Shown here one piece after another: positions 24,667 to 33,404 of a stretch of 59,142 nt of DNA (position 1 is its first letter; the number at the start of each line of letters is the position of its first letter). Source of the stretch: Candidatus Peregrinibacteria bacterium (GTDB lineage: Bacteria; Patescibacteriota; Gracilibacteria; CAIRYL01; GCA-016699755); NCBI GenBank assembly GCA_024762935.1, contig JANTGK010000004.1, positions 1 to 59,142 of the forward strand, given 5' to 3'. The translations under genes were made by a program, and so were the position numbers. Below the pieces are notes generated by a model. That model was given only the letters and a program-made list of their open reading frames with translations, ran no database searches and was not told where the DNA came from.

Positions 24667-26073
24667 TTATTCATTCTTACTCTCCCATTCTGAATGAAAG
24701 CTCCCTTCTGCATCAATGCGTTTGTAAGTATGGGCACCAAATGCGTCTCGAAGGCCTTGTATAAAATTGGCTGATCCTCGGCTGCGATGAATTTGTATGA
24801 GGTGGTTAAGGGCAGCAGATAAACCAGGAACCGCAATATTTCTCAAGAGACTACTTGTCGTTACCTGTGAGAGTTGGGGAAGGTGTCGAAGAACCTTCTT
24901 GTTGATTTCTGGTATAGTAAGAAGAGCCGTATCAGGAGAGGAGGTGCGAAAGTTATTTTCTAAAAATTTCAGGAGTTCAGCACGAATAATACAACCACCT
25001 TGCCAAATGCGAGAAAGTTCCGCGAAATCTATGTTCCAGCCCTGCTCTTTTGCGGCAGTTGCAATAAGCCAAAAGCCCTCAGAGTATGCAGTAATCATGG
25101 CAATGTATATGGCACCTTCTAGATTTTCCAATTCGATAGGAGTCGTTCTGCTATCATCCATATGCATTGATGCGGATAATTGTTCTCGAAGTTTTTTTTG
25201 AGCAGAAAAAATTCGTGCATCTACTGCTGCAGATATAGTGGGTACTGCCACTGCTCTACTTGTGGCGTCTATTGCAGTCCATCGTCCAGTCCCTTTTTGT
25301 CCGGCACTATCTAAGATTTTATCGAGCAAAAATTGACCATCTTTATCTTCTTTTTTTGAAATGATTGCAGAAAGTTCAACAAGAAACGAAGCAAGGGGTC
25401 CTCTATTCCATTTTTCAAATGTTTCTGAAATCTGAATATTGTTCATTTCGGAAGACCTCATGATATCATATGCTTCTGCTAAAAACTGCATTACGGCATA
25501 TTCAATACCGTTGTGAACCATTTTCACGTAGTGCCCAGCACCATCTGTCCCCACATTTGTAACACATGCATTGCCGGAGAAGTCTTTAGCGGCAATTTTT
25601 TTGAGATACGGAAGGACCTCTTCTACTGCTTGTTTTTGTCCACCAGGCATAATGCTTGGTCCGAGTAGTGCCCCTTCTTCACCTCCAGAAACACCACAGC
25701 CGATAAATCGGATTTCTTTTTCTTTTAATTCTTTTTCTCGACGAATAGTATCGGGAAAGTGTGAGTTTCCGCCATCAATAATAATATCGTTTTTATCGAG
25801 GAGGGGGAGGAGCTGGTCAATAACTGCATCTACTGGTTTCCCTGCTTTTACCATGAGAAATATTTTTCGCGGCTTTGCTATTGATTCAACAAAATTTTCA
25901 AGTGTTTCTTCTCCCGTTAAAAAGCTGTTTCCATGCTCAGAGAGAAAGGTCTCCATTGTTGTTGTGGTCCTGTTGTAGACAACGGTTTTGATATTTCGAC
26001 TCGCGAAGTTTCGAGCAAGATTTTGTCCCATTACAGCGAGTCCAATGAGTCCGATAGTATTTTTTGTGGTCAT
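24667..26073 (-). CDS. gnd: 6-phosphogluconate dehydrogenase (decarboxylating)
   Basis: Gnd converts 6-phosphogluconate to ribulose 5-phosphate and carbon dioxide with NADP reduction. The 468 residues are the length of the long, dimeric class. The nucleotide-binding motif GLAVMGQNLARN is at the N-terminus; further blocks are DGGNSHFPDT, GVSGGEEGALLGPSIMPGG, KMVHNGIEYAVMQ and GQKGTGRW. It lies between pgi and zwf in one transcription unit. Confidence 0.97.
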   Translation of the reverse strand: MTTKNTIGLIGLAVMGQNLARNFASRNIKTVVYNRTTTTMETFLSEHGNSFLTGEETLENFVESIAKPRKIFLMVKAGKPVDAVIDQLLPLLDKNDIIIDGGNSHFPDTIRREKELKEKEIRFIGCGVSGGEEGALLGPSIMPGGQKQAVEEVLPYLKKIAAKDFSGNACVTNVGTDGAGHYVKMVHNGIEYAVMQFLAEAYDIMRSSEMNNIQISETFEKWNRGPLASFLVELSAIISKKEDKDGQFLLDKILDSAGQKGTGRWTAIDATSRAVAVPTISAAVDARIFSAQKKLREQLSASMHMDDSRTTPIELENLEGAIYIAMITAYSEGFWLIATAAKEQGWNIDFAELSRIWQGGCIIRAELLKFLENNFRTSSPDTALLTIPEINKKVLRHLPQLSQVTTSSLLRNIAVPGLSAALNHLIQIHRSRGSANFIQGLRDAFGAHTYKRIDAEGSFHSEWESKNE

Positions 26074-26122
26074 AAGCTGTTGAAAAGATGTGATTGAGCA
26101 ATGCTGTTCTGAGGTATAAAAT

Positions 26123-27442
26123 TTACTTTTTCCTCTTCAAGAGAAGTTCTCGTGTAATATTTTTACTGAGCTCTACTCCTGGTTGATCAAATGCATTAAT
26201 GTTGAGAAATTCCCCGAGAAATGCCGTAGCACCTTCAAAGAGGAGAAAGAGTTCTCCAATATCCTCTTCTGAGATGCTCGATATCGAAATCGTGATATGT
26301 GGGCGGTCGACCTCAGTGAGCGCCCCTTTTGTTCCTTCCATTTCAAGGAGAAGGAGCTCACCAAAATCAGTGTCTTTTAAATATTCCAGGTTTTTTCTCT
26401 TTGGAACAGGAATATGAACAGTATTTTCAAAAGATTCTGATTTTACAAATAAAAAGAGTTTATCATTTGGCCCCTCAAAATAGAGCTGATTCTGACTATG
26501 CTGGTCTGTTGCTCCAAGAGCAGCAATAGGTGTGATGCCAGTAAAAACCTCTTCCCCATTTTCAGCATGTCTTTTTCCAGTGCTTTCGGCGAGAAGTTGA
26601 CGGAACCAATCCGCTACTCGATAGAGCTTATGTGCATATGGATACATGACATTTATATTCTTCTTTTTTTGAAGAAGAAGGTATTGAATACTGGCGAGTT
26701 GAAAGGGAAGATTCACTTTTGCATCTTTGTTGAGAAAAATATCCCGCATTTTTTTTGCTCCCCGAATTAATTTGCGGATATCAATTCCTACGAGTGCTGC
26801 AGGGAGAAGTCCTACTGAGGTGAGAACAGAAAATCGCCCTCCTACATTTTCTGGAATAGGAAATGTTTGTATACCCTTTTCATTTGCCTCTTCTCGTAAA
26901 ATTCCTTTCGGTCCTGTGATAAAAACAAAATGCTGTCTTACGGGAAGCTGTGCATCTTTAATCACTTTTGAGAAAAAGAAGTACTCTGAAATAATTTCTG
27001 GAGTACCACCAGATTTACTGATAACAAGAAAAAGTGTTTTCTCGAGTTCTACACTTTCGAGAGTTTCAGTAATAAGATCAGGATCAATATTATCGAGAAC
27101 AATCAGTTCAGGAAACGTTCCGCCGACGCTATGACCAAAGGCTTCTCGTAAAGCAATAGATCCGAGAGAAGATCCTCCAATTCCTAATACTACAATACTT
27201 TCATATTTTCCTTCTACTGAATCAGCGAAAAATTGAATTTTCTCAAAAAGTTCTTCAGCAGAATCATCCACAGAAGATGCAAGAGAGCTCCCAAGGACTT
27301 CGTCGGAATAAAATCCTTGTTGTCGATTGTGAATGTTTTGGAGATACTTTGGAAGTCGAGGGGCAACAGAATCGAGTTCTGCCGGTGAGAGCCCGTGACT
27401 TGGATGTATTTTATTGAGAGCAGTAGTGGAAAGTGAAATCAT
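26123..27442 (-). CDS. pgi: Glucose-6-phosphate isomerase
   Basis: Pgi interconverts glucose 6-phosphate and fructose 6-phosphate and links glycolysis to the pentose phosphate genes beside it. At 439 residues it belongs to the shorter bacterial type. VLGIGGSSLGS, the sugar-phosphate-binding SKSGGTPEI, the catalytic-region AENGEEVFTGI and GATDQHSQNQLY are all present. A 49-bp gap separates it from gnd. Confidence 0.95.
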   Translation of the reverse strand: MISLSTTALNKIHPSHGLSPAELDSVAPRLPKYLQNIHNRQQGFYSDEVLGSSLASSVDDSAEELFEKIQFFADSVEGKYESIVVLGIGGSSLGSIALREAFGHSVGGTFPELIVLDNIDPDLITETLESVELEKTLFLVISKSGGTPEIISEYFFFSKVIKDAQLPVRQHFVFITGPKGILREEANEKGIQTFPIPENVGGRFSVLTSVGLLPAALVGIDIRKLIRGAKKMRDIFLNKDAKVNLPFQLASIQYLLLQKKKNINVMYPYAHKLYRVADWFRQLLAESTGKRHAENGEEVFTGITPIAALGATDQHSQNQLYFEGPNDKLFLFVKSESFENTVHIPVPKRKNLEYLKDTDFGELLLLEMEGTKGALTEVDRPHITISISSISEEDIGELFLLFEGATAFLGEFLNINAFDQPGVELSKNITRELLLKRKK

Positions 27443-27466
27443 GGTTTGAGAAATTTTGAATATGAA

Positions 27467-28117
27467 TTATGTATTTGCCTTCATCCCTTCCCAGTCTTTC
27501 AGAAAAGCAGCGAGACCTTTATCGGTGAGAGGGTGAGCAATCATTTTATCAAGGAGTTTTGGAGGAATGGTGGCAACATCTGATCCTACACGCATGGCCT
27601 GAAGGATATGCTGATTACTCCGGATACTCGCAGCAAGGACTTTTGTTTTTATGCCATAGATTTGGAAGATATTCACAATTTCTGCAACAACTTCCATTCC
27701 ATCTTCACCGATATCATCGAGTCGTCCTGCAAAAGGGCTTACAAAGGTTGCCCCTGCTTTAGCGGCAAGCATTGCTTGTGCTGGTGAGAAAATAAGGGTG
27801 ACATTTGTCATTATTTTTTCCGCAGAAATTACCTTTAGAGCCTTAAGCCCTTCTTCGATAAAAGGGATTTTTACTACTACATTTGGTGCCCAGGTGGCGA
27901 TATTCCGCGCTTCTGCAATCATCTCATCAGCCGTTATGCTGACGACTTCTGCACTGACAGGACCGTCAACAACATTGCAAATCTCTTGTACTCGAGTCTT
28001 AAAATCAACATTTTCTTTTGCCACAAGGCTTGGATTTGTTGTGACCCCATCAACTATTCCCCATGAGGCATATTTTTTAATATCTTCTATATTGGCTGAA
28101 TCAAGGAATATTTTCAT
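27467..28117 (-). CDS. tal: Transaldolase, small TalC/fructose-6-phosphate-aldolase-like class
   Basis: The 216-residue TIM barrel belongs to the short transaldolase/Fsa class. It opens MKIFLDSANIEDIKKY, then GIVDGVTTNPSLVAKE. The Schiff-base lysine lies in VVKIPFIEEGLKAL. FVSPFAGRLDDIG and AASIRSNQHI are typical. Family members act either as transaldolases (moving dihydroxyacetone) or fructose-6-phosphate aldolases. It is first in the leftward cluster; a TATAAT occurs about 20 bp upstream on the minus strand. Confidence 0.94.
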   Translation of the reverse strand: MKIFLDSANIEDIKKYASWGIVDGVTTNPSLVAKENVDFKTRVQEICNVVDGPVSAEVVSITADEMIAEARNIATWAPNVVVKIPFIEEGLKALKVISAEKIMTNVTLIFSPAQAMLAAKAGATFVSPFAGRLDDIGEDGMEVVAEIVNIFQIYGIKTKVLAASIRSNQHILQAMRVGSDVATIPPKLLDKMIAHPLTDKGLAAFLKDWEGMKANT

Positions 28118-28160
28118 TTTTTTTGAATAAGAAATTATATAAATCCTAGCATATGATCAT

Positions 28161-28208
28161 GAGGAGCTAAAGGGCATTCGGTAGTCTTGGTAACAAGAAG
28201 GACTCCTC
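28161..28208 (+). promoter_or_regulatory. Hairpin between divergent tal and glutaredoxin genes
   Basis: GAGGAG (28161-28166) pairs with CTCCTC (28203-28208). Inside, TCTTG-GTAA-CAAGA (28185-28198) is a perfect stem capped by a GNRA-type loop. The arrangement could be a leader element for the glutaredoxin gene, whose start is 45 bp on. A T-run follows at 28216-28223. It resembles no riboswitch I know. Confidence 0.4.
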
Positions 28209-28252
28209 AGAACTTTATTTTTTCGGTATGATGATGTTGATTTTTATAAACT

Positions 28253-28516
28253 ATGATTACTATTTACGGAAAGGCAGGCTGCCCCTATTGTGTTGCTGCA
28301 AAAGCAATGTGCCAGACACTTAGTGTGGAGCACGAGTATGTTGATATCTTTTCTTCTCCAGACTCTGAAAAGGAATATAAGCAGCTATCCGAAAAGTATT
28401 CTCATTTTTCTGTACCTCTTATATTGGCAGGAGGTGAATTTATTGGTGGGTTTACCGAGCTCCAAGCATCACAGAAATCTGGGGAATTGGATCAACTTAT
28501 AAAGAAAGATTCATAA
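28253..28516 (+). CDS. Glutaredoxin
   Basis: This small thiol-disulfide oxidoreductase (87 residues) has the active site GCPYC at about residues 9-13, the classical dithiol form. The VPLILAGGEFIGGFTEL segment supplies the cis-Pro and the GG motif of the glutathione-binding groove. It is transcribed alone between a 5' hairpin and a bidirectional terminator. No glutathione synthesis gene is in view, so the electron donor is unknown. Confidence 0.93.
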   Translation: MITIYGKAGCPYCVAAKAMCQTLSVEHEYVDIFSSPDSEKEYKQLSEKYSHFSVPLILAGGEFIGGFTELQASQKSGELDQLIKKDS

Positions 28517-28534
28517 AAAGAATTATGATGATAT

Positions 28535-28562
28535 AAAAAAACCGACAGAGATGTCGGTTTTT
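28535..28562. terminator. Bidirectional terminator between glutaredoxin and rplU
   Basis: ACCGACA-GAGA-TGTCGGT (28541-28558) is a perfect stem with A-run on the left and T-run on the right. It serves the convergent glutaredoxin and L21 genes. Confidence 0.92.
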
Positions 28563-28583
28563 AGAGTATCAATTTTGAGGAGT

Positions 28584-28940
28584 TTATTTCTTTTCTTCAG
28601 TCTTTTTTGGAGCTGCTTTTTTTACAGTGGGCTTAGAAATTCCTGTTATTTCTACTTCAGTAAAATGTTGTCTGTGACCACGAATAGATTTTACACGTTT
28701 TTTTGCTTGAAATTTCACAACCCGAATTTTGTCATTTCGATCATGTTTGACGACTTTTCCTGTTACTTTTACGCCTTCAACGAATGGCATGCCAACAGAT
28801 GTATTCTTACCATCATGAAAAAGAAATACTCGGTCAAAGGTAACGTTTTTCCCTTCTTCTTCAGGAAGTTTTTCAATCTGAAGTATCGCACCTTTCTCGG
28901 CTCGATATTGTTTACCTCCGGTTTCAATAATTGCGAACAT
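28584..28940 (-). CDS. rplU: Ribosomal protein bL21
   Basis: The 118-residue protein starts MFAIIETGGKQYRAEKG, the standard L21 opening, and contains VKVTGKVVKHDRNDKIRVVKFQAKKR with the typical basic RGHRQ that follows. A Lys-rich C-terminal tail of about 15 residues is an addition. The partner rpmA (L27), normally next to rplU, is not here. Confidence 0.95.
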   Translation of the reverse strand: MFAIIETGGKQYRAEKGAILQIEKLPEEEGKNVTFDRVFLFHDGKNTSVGMPFVEGVKVTGKVVKHDRNDKIRVVKFQAKKRVKSIRGHRQHFTEVEITGISKPTVKKAAPKKTEEKK

Positions 28941-29050
28941 TTCCTCAAAAAAATAGCCGATTAATCTTGTCTCATAGCGTATGTTCTGTCAAGTTGACTT
29001 TCTGAAAAAGAAAGGTGAAAATTCATCAGCTCTTGTTTTTTTTCAATAAC

Positions 29051-30715
29051 ATGAAGGAAAGAGTATTTATAGGCATCTTTATCTTCTTCCTCAGCAGTGT
29101 ATCTGCCTTAGCAAATGAAGCATCATCGTTTTCTCCTCCAGTGTTAACTCCATCGCTTGGGTTTACTGCTGAATACGACCAAGAGAAGAATACAGTGCAT
29201 ATGTCTTGGGAAAAGTGGCAAAAGGATTTTATGTGGTATAAGGTTATACGATCTCAAGTAAACCCAGACCCCGTATATCCAGAAGATGGATACATCTACT
29301 ACAGTGATAATCCCTCAGTTCAGGAATATACCGATAGGTCTCCACCTCGTGGGAAGACCTTCTATCGGATTTGTGCGATTACGTTTTCAAAGGATCGATA
29401 CTGCAGTAATGTTGTTTCAATCGATACTTCTCTAGAAGATTTGGAGTCAAAAAGCAATTTTCCTATTTGCATACAGGTTGTTACTCCAGCTAAAAACCCC
29501 CAAACGGGAGTGTGTAAGGAGTTTCCAACTCCTTGTGATGTTCCTGATGACTGGGATGTTGTAGATATTTGTCAGCAGCCAGAATGTATTGAAGGGGAGT
29601 TTTACGCAGAGGACCCAGAAAACAGCAAGTGCCAAGAATTCAAAACCACTTGTGAGATTCCGCAAGGGTGGATTGAAAAAGATACGTGTGATGAAGAACT
29701 TCTTTGTGATGATGTTCCCGTTTCTGCGGTAAATGCGTCGGGTATCTGTAAAGATTTTCCGTCATCATGTGAAGTGCCAGAAAATTGGACGGTAATTCCT
29801 GATCTCAAAGATTGTAGAAATTCTGGCTCTTTTTCCCTATCTGTTCGAGAAGGAGAAGAGAGCGCGTTGGTCTCATGGGACCCTAAAAATATTATGGGGG
29901 AAATAATAGGATACAAAATTCTCAAGAGTACTATTCATCCCAGTCCGGTTTTTCCGCCACTAGAGGGGGATGAATTTATATATATAACAAACCCAGAAGA
30001 GATGACATATGAAGATAAAGATCTCACTTCCGAGACGGTCTATTATCGAATATGTGCGTATCGATCTCAGGGGCTTTGTTTTCCATATTCTGATACATTT
30101 GCATTTACATATTCAAAAACTCTTGAAGAAGAAGGTGAGGAGGATGTAAAAAAATTCTCAGATATTTCTCCTTCTAATGAAATAGGAGAGGCTGTTCTCA
30201 GATATGCGAATGACGGTGTTGTTCAGGGGTTTTCAGATGGATCCTTTAAGCCAGAAAAGGGAATTACCCGTGCAGAAATGGCAAAAATTGCCACCTTAGC
30301 TGTTCATGCGAATCCTGATGCAGTGTCGAATGCTATCTTTTGTGATGTTTCCCCTGATGAGTGGTTTGCTCCATATGTACAATATTTTTTTCAGAATGGA
30401 TTTGCTGAAGGATTTGTTGGAGGAGACTGTCCTTTGAACCGTTTTTTCTCTCCTCATAACCCTGTGTTACGGAGTGAGGCTCTAAAGATGATGTTTGAGG
30501 TTGTTGGTGTGGATGTGCAGCTCTTACAGGAAAATGATACTACTGGATTCTCAGATGTTGCTTCGGATCATTGGCTTGCGCCTTATGCAAAAAAAGCTTG
30601 GGAGATGGGGGTTTTTCGAGGGTTTGATGATGGGACCTTTCGTCCTGATATTCCGGCCACACGTGGGGAGGTTTTACTCTATTTTAAGCGTATTCAAGAC
30701 GCCATGAAGGAGTAG
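29051..30715 (+). CDS. Secreted Cys-rich protein with C-terminal S-layer homology domains
   Basis: The ATG at 29051 (MKERVFIGIFIFFLSSVSALA) gives a clean signal peptide and 554 residues; the frame is open back to 29015. Residues about 30-120 form a fibronectin-III-like strand set ending YYRICA-like (FYRICAITF). Residues about 135-260 hold three Cys-rich repeats of the type CKEFPTPCDVPDDW, CQEFKTTCEIPQGW and CKDFPSSCEVPENW. A second FN3-like segment follows (YYRICAYRS). The final 180 residues are three SLH repeats (GFSDGSFKPEKGITRAEMAK; GFDDGTFRPDIPATRGE). It is probably wall-anchored by the C-terminus; what the Cys repeats bind is unknown. Confidence 0.88.
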   Translation: MKERVFIGIFIFFLSSVSALANEASSFSPPVLTPSLGFTAEYDQEKNTVHMSWEKWQKDFMWYKVIRSQVNPDPVYPEDGYIYYSDNPSVQEYTDRSPPRGKTFYRICAITFSKDRYCSNVVSIDTSLEDLESKSNFPICIQVVTPAKNPQTGVCKEFPTPCDVPDDWDVVDICQQPECIEGEFYAEDPENSKCQEFKTTCEIPQGWIEKDTCDEELLCDDVPVSAVNASGICKDFPSSCEVPENWTVIPDLKDCRNSGSFSLSVREGEESALVSWDPKNIMGEIIGYKILKSTIHPSPVFPPLEGDEFIYITNPEEMTYEDKDLTSETVYYRICAYRSQGLCFPYSDTFAFTYSKTLEEEGEEDVKKFSDISPSNEIGEAVLRYANDGVVQGFSDGSFKPEKGITRAEMAKIATLAVHANPDAVSNAIFCDVSPDEWFAPYVQYFFQNGFAEGFVGGDCPLNRFFSPHNPVLRSEALKMMFEVVGVDVQLLQENDTTGFSDVASDHWLAPYAKKAWEMGVFRGFDDGTFRPDIPATRGEVLLYFKRIQDAMKE

Positions 30716-30781
30716 CATATATTGTATATGTGCTAGTGGTAAAATGCCTTTTTTGGTATTATAGAAAAAATAACAAGAAAT

Positions 30782-31960
30782 ATGAATACCCAACTGGGCA
30801 TCAGAAAAACTCTGCTTAATCAGCTGAAAAATAAGAAATCTCCTGCTCAAGTGCTCGATTTAGCAGTTTCAGCGGGAGTATCAAAAGATGATGCACTGAG
30901 AGAACTGGAGGCAATTTTTCGGTCTGAGAGTGAATATACATTTCTGCCGGTATTGGGAAGTTTTTTACAGCAACAGAAAAAAATATCTCCACTAAATACT
31001 CCAGTGTCTTTTTCAGAGGTATGGGATCCAGCAGGGGAAAAGATTACAAAAAAAACATTTATTGGAGCCACAAAAAAGCTTCTCACTAAATATCAGGTAT
31101 ATAAAGAAAATCCTGGTCTGATTCGGCGCAATGCAATACTTCTTGGACTGATTCCAATTGGATTTTTTGTACTCATGCCTCTTGTTCCAGCTCTGAGAGA
31201 ACTTCTTTTTTCAGGAAATGATTTTAATTGGATTGGTTTCTTATTTTTACCAGTGATTATCTATTTGGCACGGATACATCAGCTTCAGAGAGATTTGGTT
31301 AAAATGGTTGTTGCAGATGAATATGGCTGGGTCTATTCTTCGGAAAAGCAGAAGGATAGATGGAGTAAACTTGCAGGTATCTATCCTCATCTCTTTGACA
31401 AGGGAAGTGACCAGAATATACAAGATGAATTTTGGGGAAAATTTCGAGGGAAAAAACAAACGGTTGATTTTTGGAGTGGAATCTTTGAATATACAACTGG
31501 CTCAGGAAAACAGAAAACAGTTCACAAAAAAACAGCCTTTGCCCTCCATTTAAATACTGTTCTGAAAAGTAATTTTCGACTTGAGCCAGAGGGGGATAGC
31601 TCATCATTTTTTAGGTTTTTTAGGCGAAAGAAAGAGATTGATACCGAATCGAATGCATTTAATAAAACCTTTGCCGTGTTTTATAATGGGAAAAAGCAAG
31701 AAAAACAACTTGAGATCATTAAAATTCTTTCCCCTTCAGTACAGGTGAGGCTTCTTGAAATTGCAAATCGTGAAGGAAAATTCATAATCCAATTTCAAAA
31801 AGATACGGTAGTCTTTATTTTTCAGGGACTTCTTTTACAAAATATGAAGTCAAATTTCTTTAAAAAAGTGTCCCTTGATGCTCGTGATAAAAAGGCAATC
31901 AATGAACGTATAAATAGAATCCTAGATATCACCAGTGACATTCTCCCGTTTCTCGATTAA
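30782..31960 (+). CDS. DUF3137-like membrane protein
   Basis: The 392-residue product has a helical N-terminal third, two adjacent membrane segments (about residues 115-138 and 147-164) and a soluble C-terminal domain containing WGKFRGKKQTVDFWSGIFEY, which resembles DUF3137. Members of that family are often encoded beside LemA, as here, but their role is unknown. The LemA start follows 38 bp after the stop. Confidence 0.7.
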   Translation: MNTQLGIRKTLLNQLKNKKSPAQVLDLAVSAGVSKDDALRELEAIFRSESEYTFLPVLGSFLQQQKKISPLNTPVSFSEVWDPAGEKITKKTFIGATKKLLTKYQVYKENPGLIRRNAILLGLIPIGFFVLMPLVPALRELLFSGNDFNWIGFLFLPVIIYLARIHQLQRDLVKMVVADEYGWVYSSEKQKDRWSKLAGIYPHLFDKGSDQNIQDEFWGKFRGKKQTVDFWSGIFEYTTGSGKQKTVHKKTAFALHLNTVLKSNFRLEPEGDSSSFFRFFRRKKEIDTESNAFNKTFAVFYNGKKQEKQLEIIKILSPSVQVRLLEIANREGKFIIQFQKDTVVFIFQGLLLQNMKSNFFKKVSLDARDKKAINERINRILDITSDILPFLD

Positions 31961-31997
31961 AATTTTTGAGAAAAATATTTTTCTTTCTCCTCTTCTT

Positions 31998-32567
31998 ATG
32001 AACTTTTTTCTGTTTATTCTCGGTCTAGTAGCTCTTGTTGGTGTTATATATACAATTTTGTATAACGGGCTTGTTTCTGCTCGCCAAAAGGTAAAAGAGG
32101 CTTGGTCAGGAATTGATGTGCAATTGAAGCGCCGGTATGATCTTATCCCGAATCTTGTCAAAACAGTAAAAGGGTATGCTGCTCACGAAAAAGGAACATT
32201 GGAAAGTCTTACTCAAGCTCGAGCTGCTGCAATGGCAGTTCCAAAGGGACATATTGCAGAAAAGGCATCTGCAGAAAATGCTATCTCTGGAACCTTAAAA
32301 ACTCTATTCGCTCTTGCGGAAAATTATCCAGACTTGAAGGCAAGTAGTAATTTTCATGAGCTTCAGGTTCAACTTGCTGAGACAGAAGATCAAATTGCTT
32401 CTTCTCGGCGAATTTATAATGGTAATGTGACAGAGATGAATGTAAAAGTAGAAAGTTTTCCTTCAAATATTGTGGCAAAAAAACATGGATTCACAAAAGA
32501 GGAGTTTTTTGATCTTGATGAAGGTGAAAAAGAAGGAGTGAAAAATGTTCCTCAAGTGAAGTTTTAA
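31998..32567 (+). CDS. LemA family protein
   Basis: The ATG at 31998 (MNFFLFILGLVALVGVIY) gives 189 residues with one N-terminal membrane helix and a coiled helical body facing outward. The family signature is clear: YNGLVSARQKVKEAWSGIDVQ, then LKRRYDLIPNLVKTVKGYA, and later RRIYNGNVTEMNVKVESFPSN. The biochemical role of LemA is unknown. It is paired with the DUF3137-like gene and ends at a strong terminator. Confidence 0.95.
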   Translation: MNFFLFILGLVALVGVIYTILYNGLVSARQKVKEAWSGIDVQLKRRYDLIPNLVKTVKGYAAHEKGTLESLTQARAAAMAVPKGHIAEKASAENAISGTLKTLFALAENYPDLKASSNFHELQVQLAETEDQIASSRRIYNGNVTEMNVKVESFPSNIVAKKHGFTKEEFFDLDEGEKEGVKNVPQVKF

Positions 32568-32582
32568 TTTTATTCAGAAACA

Positions 32583-32613
32583 AAAAACCCCTGTCAATAA
32601 CAGGGGTTTTTTT
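32583..32613. terminator. Bidirectional terminator between lemA and the RRM gene
   Basis: ACCCCTGT-CAATA-ACAGGGGT (32587-32607) forms a perfect 8-bp stem with flanking A and T runs, between two convergent genes. Confidence 0.92.
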
Positions 32614-32635
32614 AAAGTTCAAGAGTATTGCTTGA

Positions 32636-32926
32636 TTAGTATTGAGGACGATCAAAGTCTCGTCGAGGTCGCTCTTCTCGTGGTCGAGCAACGTTAACAA
32701 TAACTCGTCGACCATGGAGCTCTTGCTCATGGTATTTTTCAATAGCTGCTTGAGCTGCTTCTTCGGTTTCCATTTCTACGAAACCAAATCCTTTTGATCG
32801 ACCGCTATCACGATCTTTAATAATGGTAGCAGAAACCACTGGTCCTACTTCAGCAAATGCTGCTTCGAGGTCTTGATCAGACATCGCGTAAGCGAGTCCG
32901 CCTACAAAGAGTTTTTTGTTATCCAT
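32636..32926 (-). CDS. RRM-type RNA-binding protein
   Basis: This 96-residue protein is one RNA-recognition motif with a short Arg/Pro-rich tail (REERPRRDFDRPQY). RNP2 is KLFVGGLA (about residues 5-12) and RNP1 is KGFGFVEM (about 45-52). It resembles the small cold-inducible RNA-binding proteins of cyanobacteria and other bacteria; RNA chaperoning is likely but inferred. It is alone, with an inverted repeat in its leader. Confidence 0.94.
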   Translation of the reverse strand: MDNKKLFVGGLAYAMSDQDLEAAFAEVGPVVSATIIKDRDSGRSKGFGFVEMETEEAAQAAIEKYHEQELHGRRVIVNVARPREERPRRDFDRPQY

Positions 32927-32953
32927 GTTATGGAATAAAGAGAAAATGTAAAT

Positions 32954-32987
32954 CAGGGTTATCTTCGACCTTCTGCACAGAACCCTG
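32954..32987 (-). promoter_or_regulatory. Inverted repeat in the leader of the RRM gene
   Basis: CAGGGTT (32954-32960) and AACCCTG (32981-32987) are exact reverse complements 20 nt apart, ending 27 nt before the start codon. As RNA this would fold into a stem upstream of the ribosome site, a plausible place for temperature or autogenous control. No function is shown. Confidence 0.5.
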
Positions 32988-33080
32988 ACGGCTTGACAAG
33001 AAACTCTACGATGATAAATTTACAATATGCACTTTAACGCCTTTCATAGGAATTTGTAAAGGGATAATTTTTTTGAAAAT

Positions 33081-33161
33081 TCATTCAAATCCCTTCCCTT
33101 AAGAGATATGTAGTGAGAGCAAACTAAGAGTTTCTTAAAATGGCGGAGAGAACGGGATTTG
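33081..33161 (-). repeat. 81-bp direct repeat, copy A, carrying a tRNA-Ser 3' fragment
   Basis: These 81 bases are identical to 33257-33337. The right end reproduces the acceptor 3' strand, CCA and part of the T arm of the tRNA-Ser gene, but stops before the rest of the tRNA. Between the two copies lie 95 bp with no gene. The pattern is that of a tRNA attachment-site remnant or of a tandem duplication. Confidence 0.9.
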
Positions 33162-33256
33162 GCGTCAGCTCACTATCATTCATACTTCGCCCTATCGGAA
33201 CTCGTATTCATGAAGTGGCTCCTGCCCGGACTCACCATGCTTATCGCAAGGTTCCG

Positions 33257-33337
33257 TCATTCAAATCCCTTCCCTTAAGAGATATGTAGTGAGAGCAAAC
33301 TAAGAGTTTCTTAAAATGGCGGAGAGAACGGGATTTG
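33257..33337 (-). repeat. 81-bp direct repeat, copy B, overlapping tRNA-Ser
   Basis: This is the second copy of 33081-33161, joined here to the complete tRNA-Ser gene. Identity ends at 33337, inside the T arm. The 60 bases beyond the CCA end are also duplicated, so the repeat includes downstream flank as well as tRNA. Confidence 0.9.
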
Positions 33338-33404
33338 AACCCGTGGAGGCTTGCGCCTCACACGCTTTCCAAGCGTGCGCATTCGACCACTCTGCCATCT
33401 CTCC
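33317..33404 (-). tRNA. tRNA-Ser (GGA)
   Basis: On the minus strand acceptor strands GGAGAGA and TCTCTCC pair, the anticodon loop is CTTGGAAAG-like with anticodon GGA, and a long variable arm (GAGGC...GCCTC) marks a class II serine tRNA. The T loop is GGGTTCAAATCCC. CCA is encoded at 33317-33319 after discriminator G. Confidence 0.96.
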
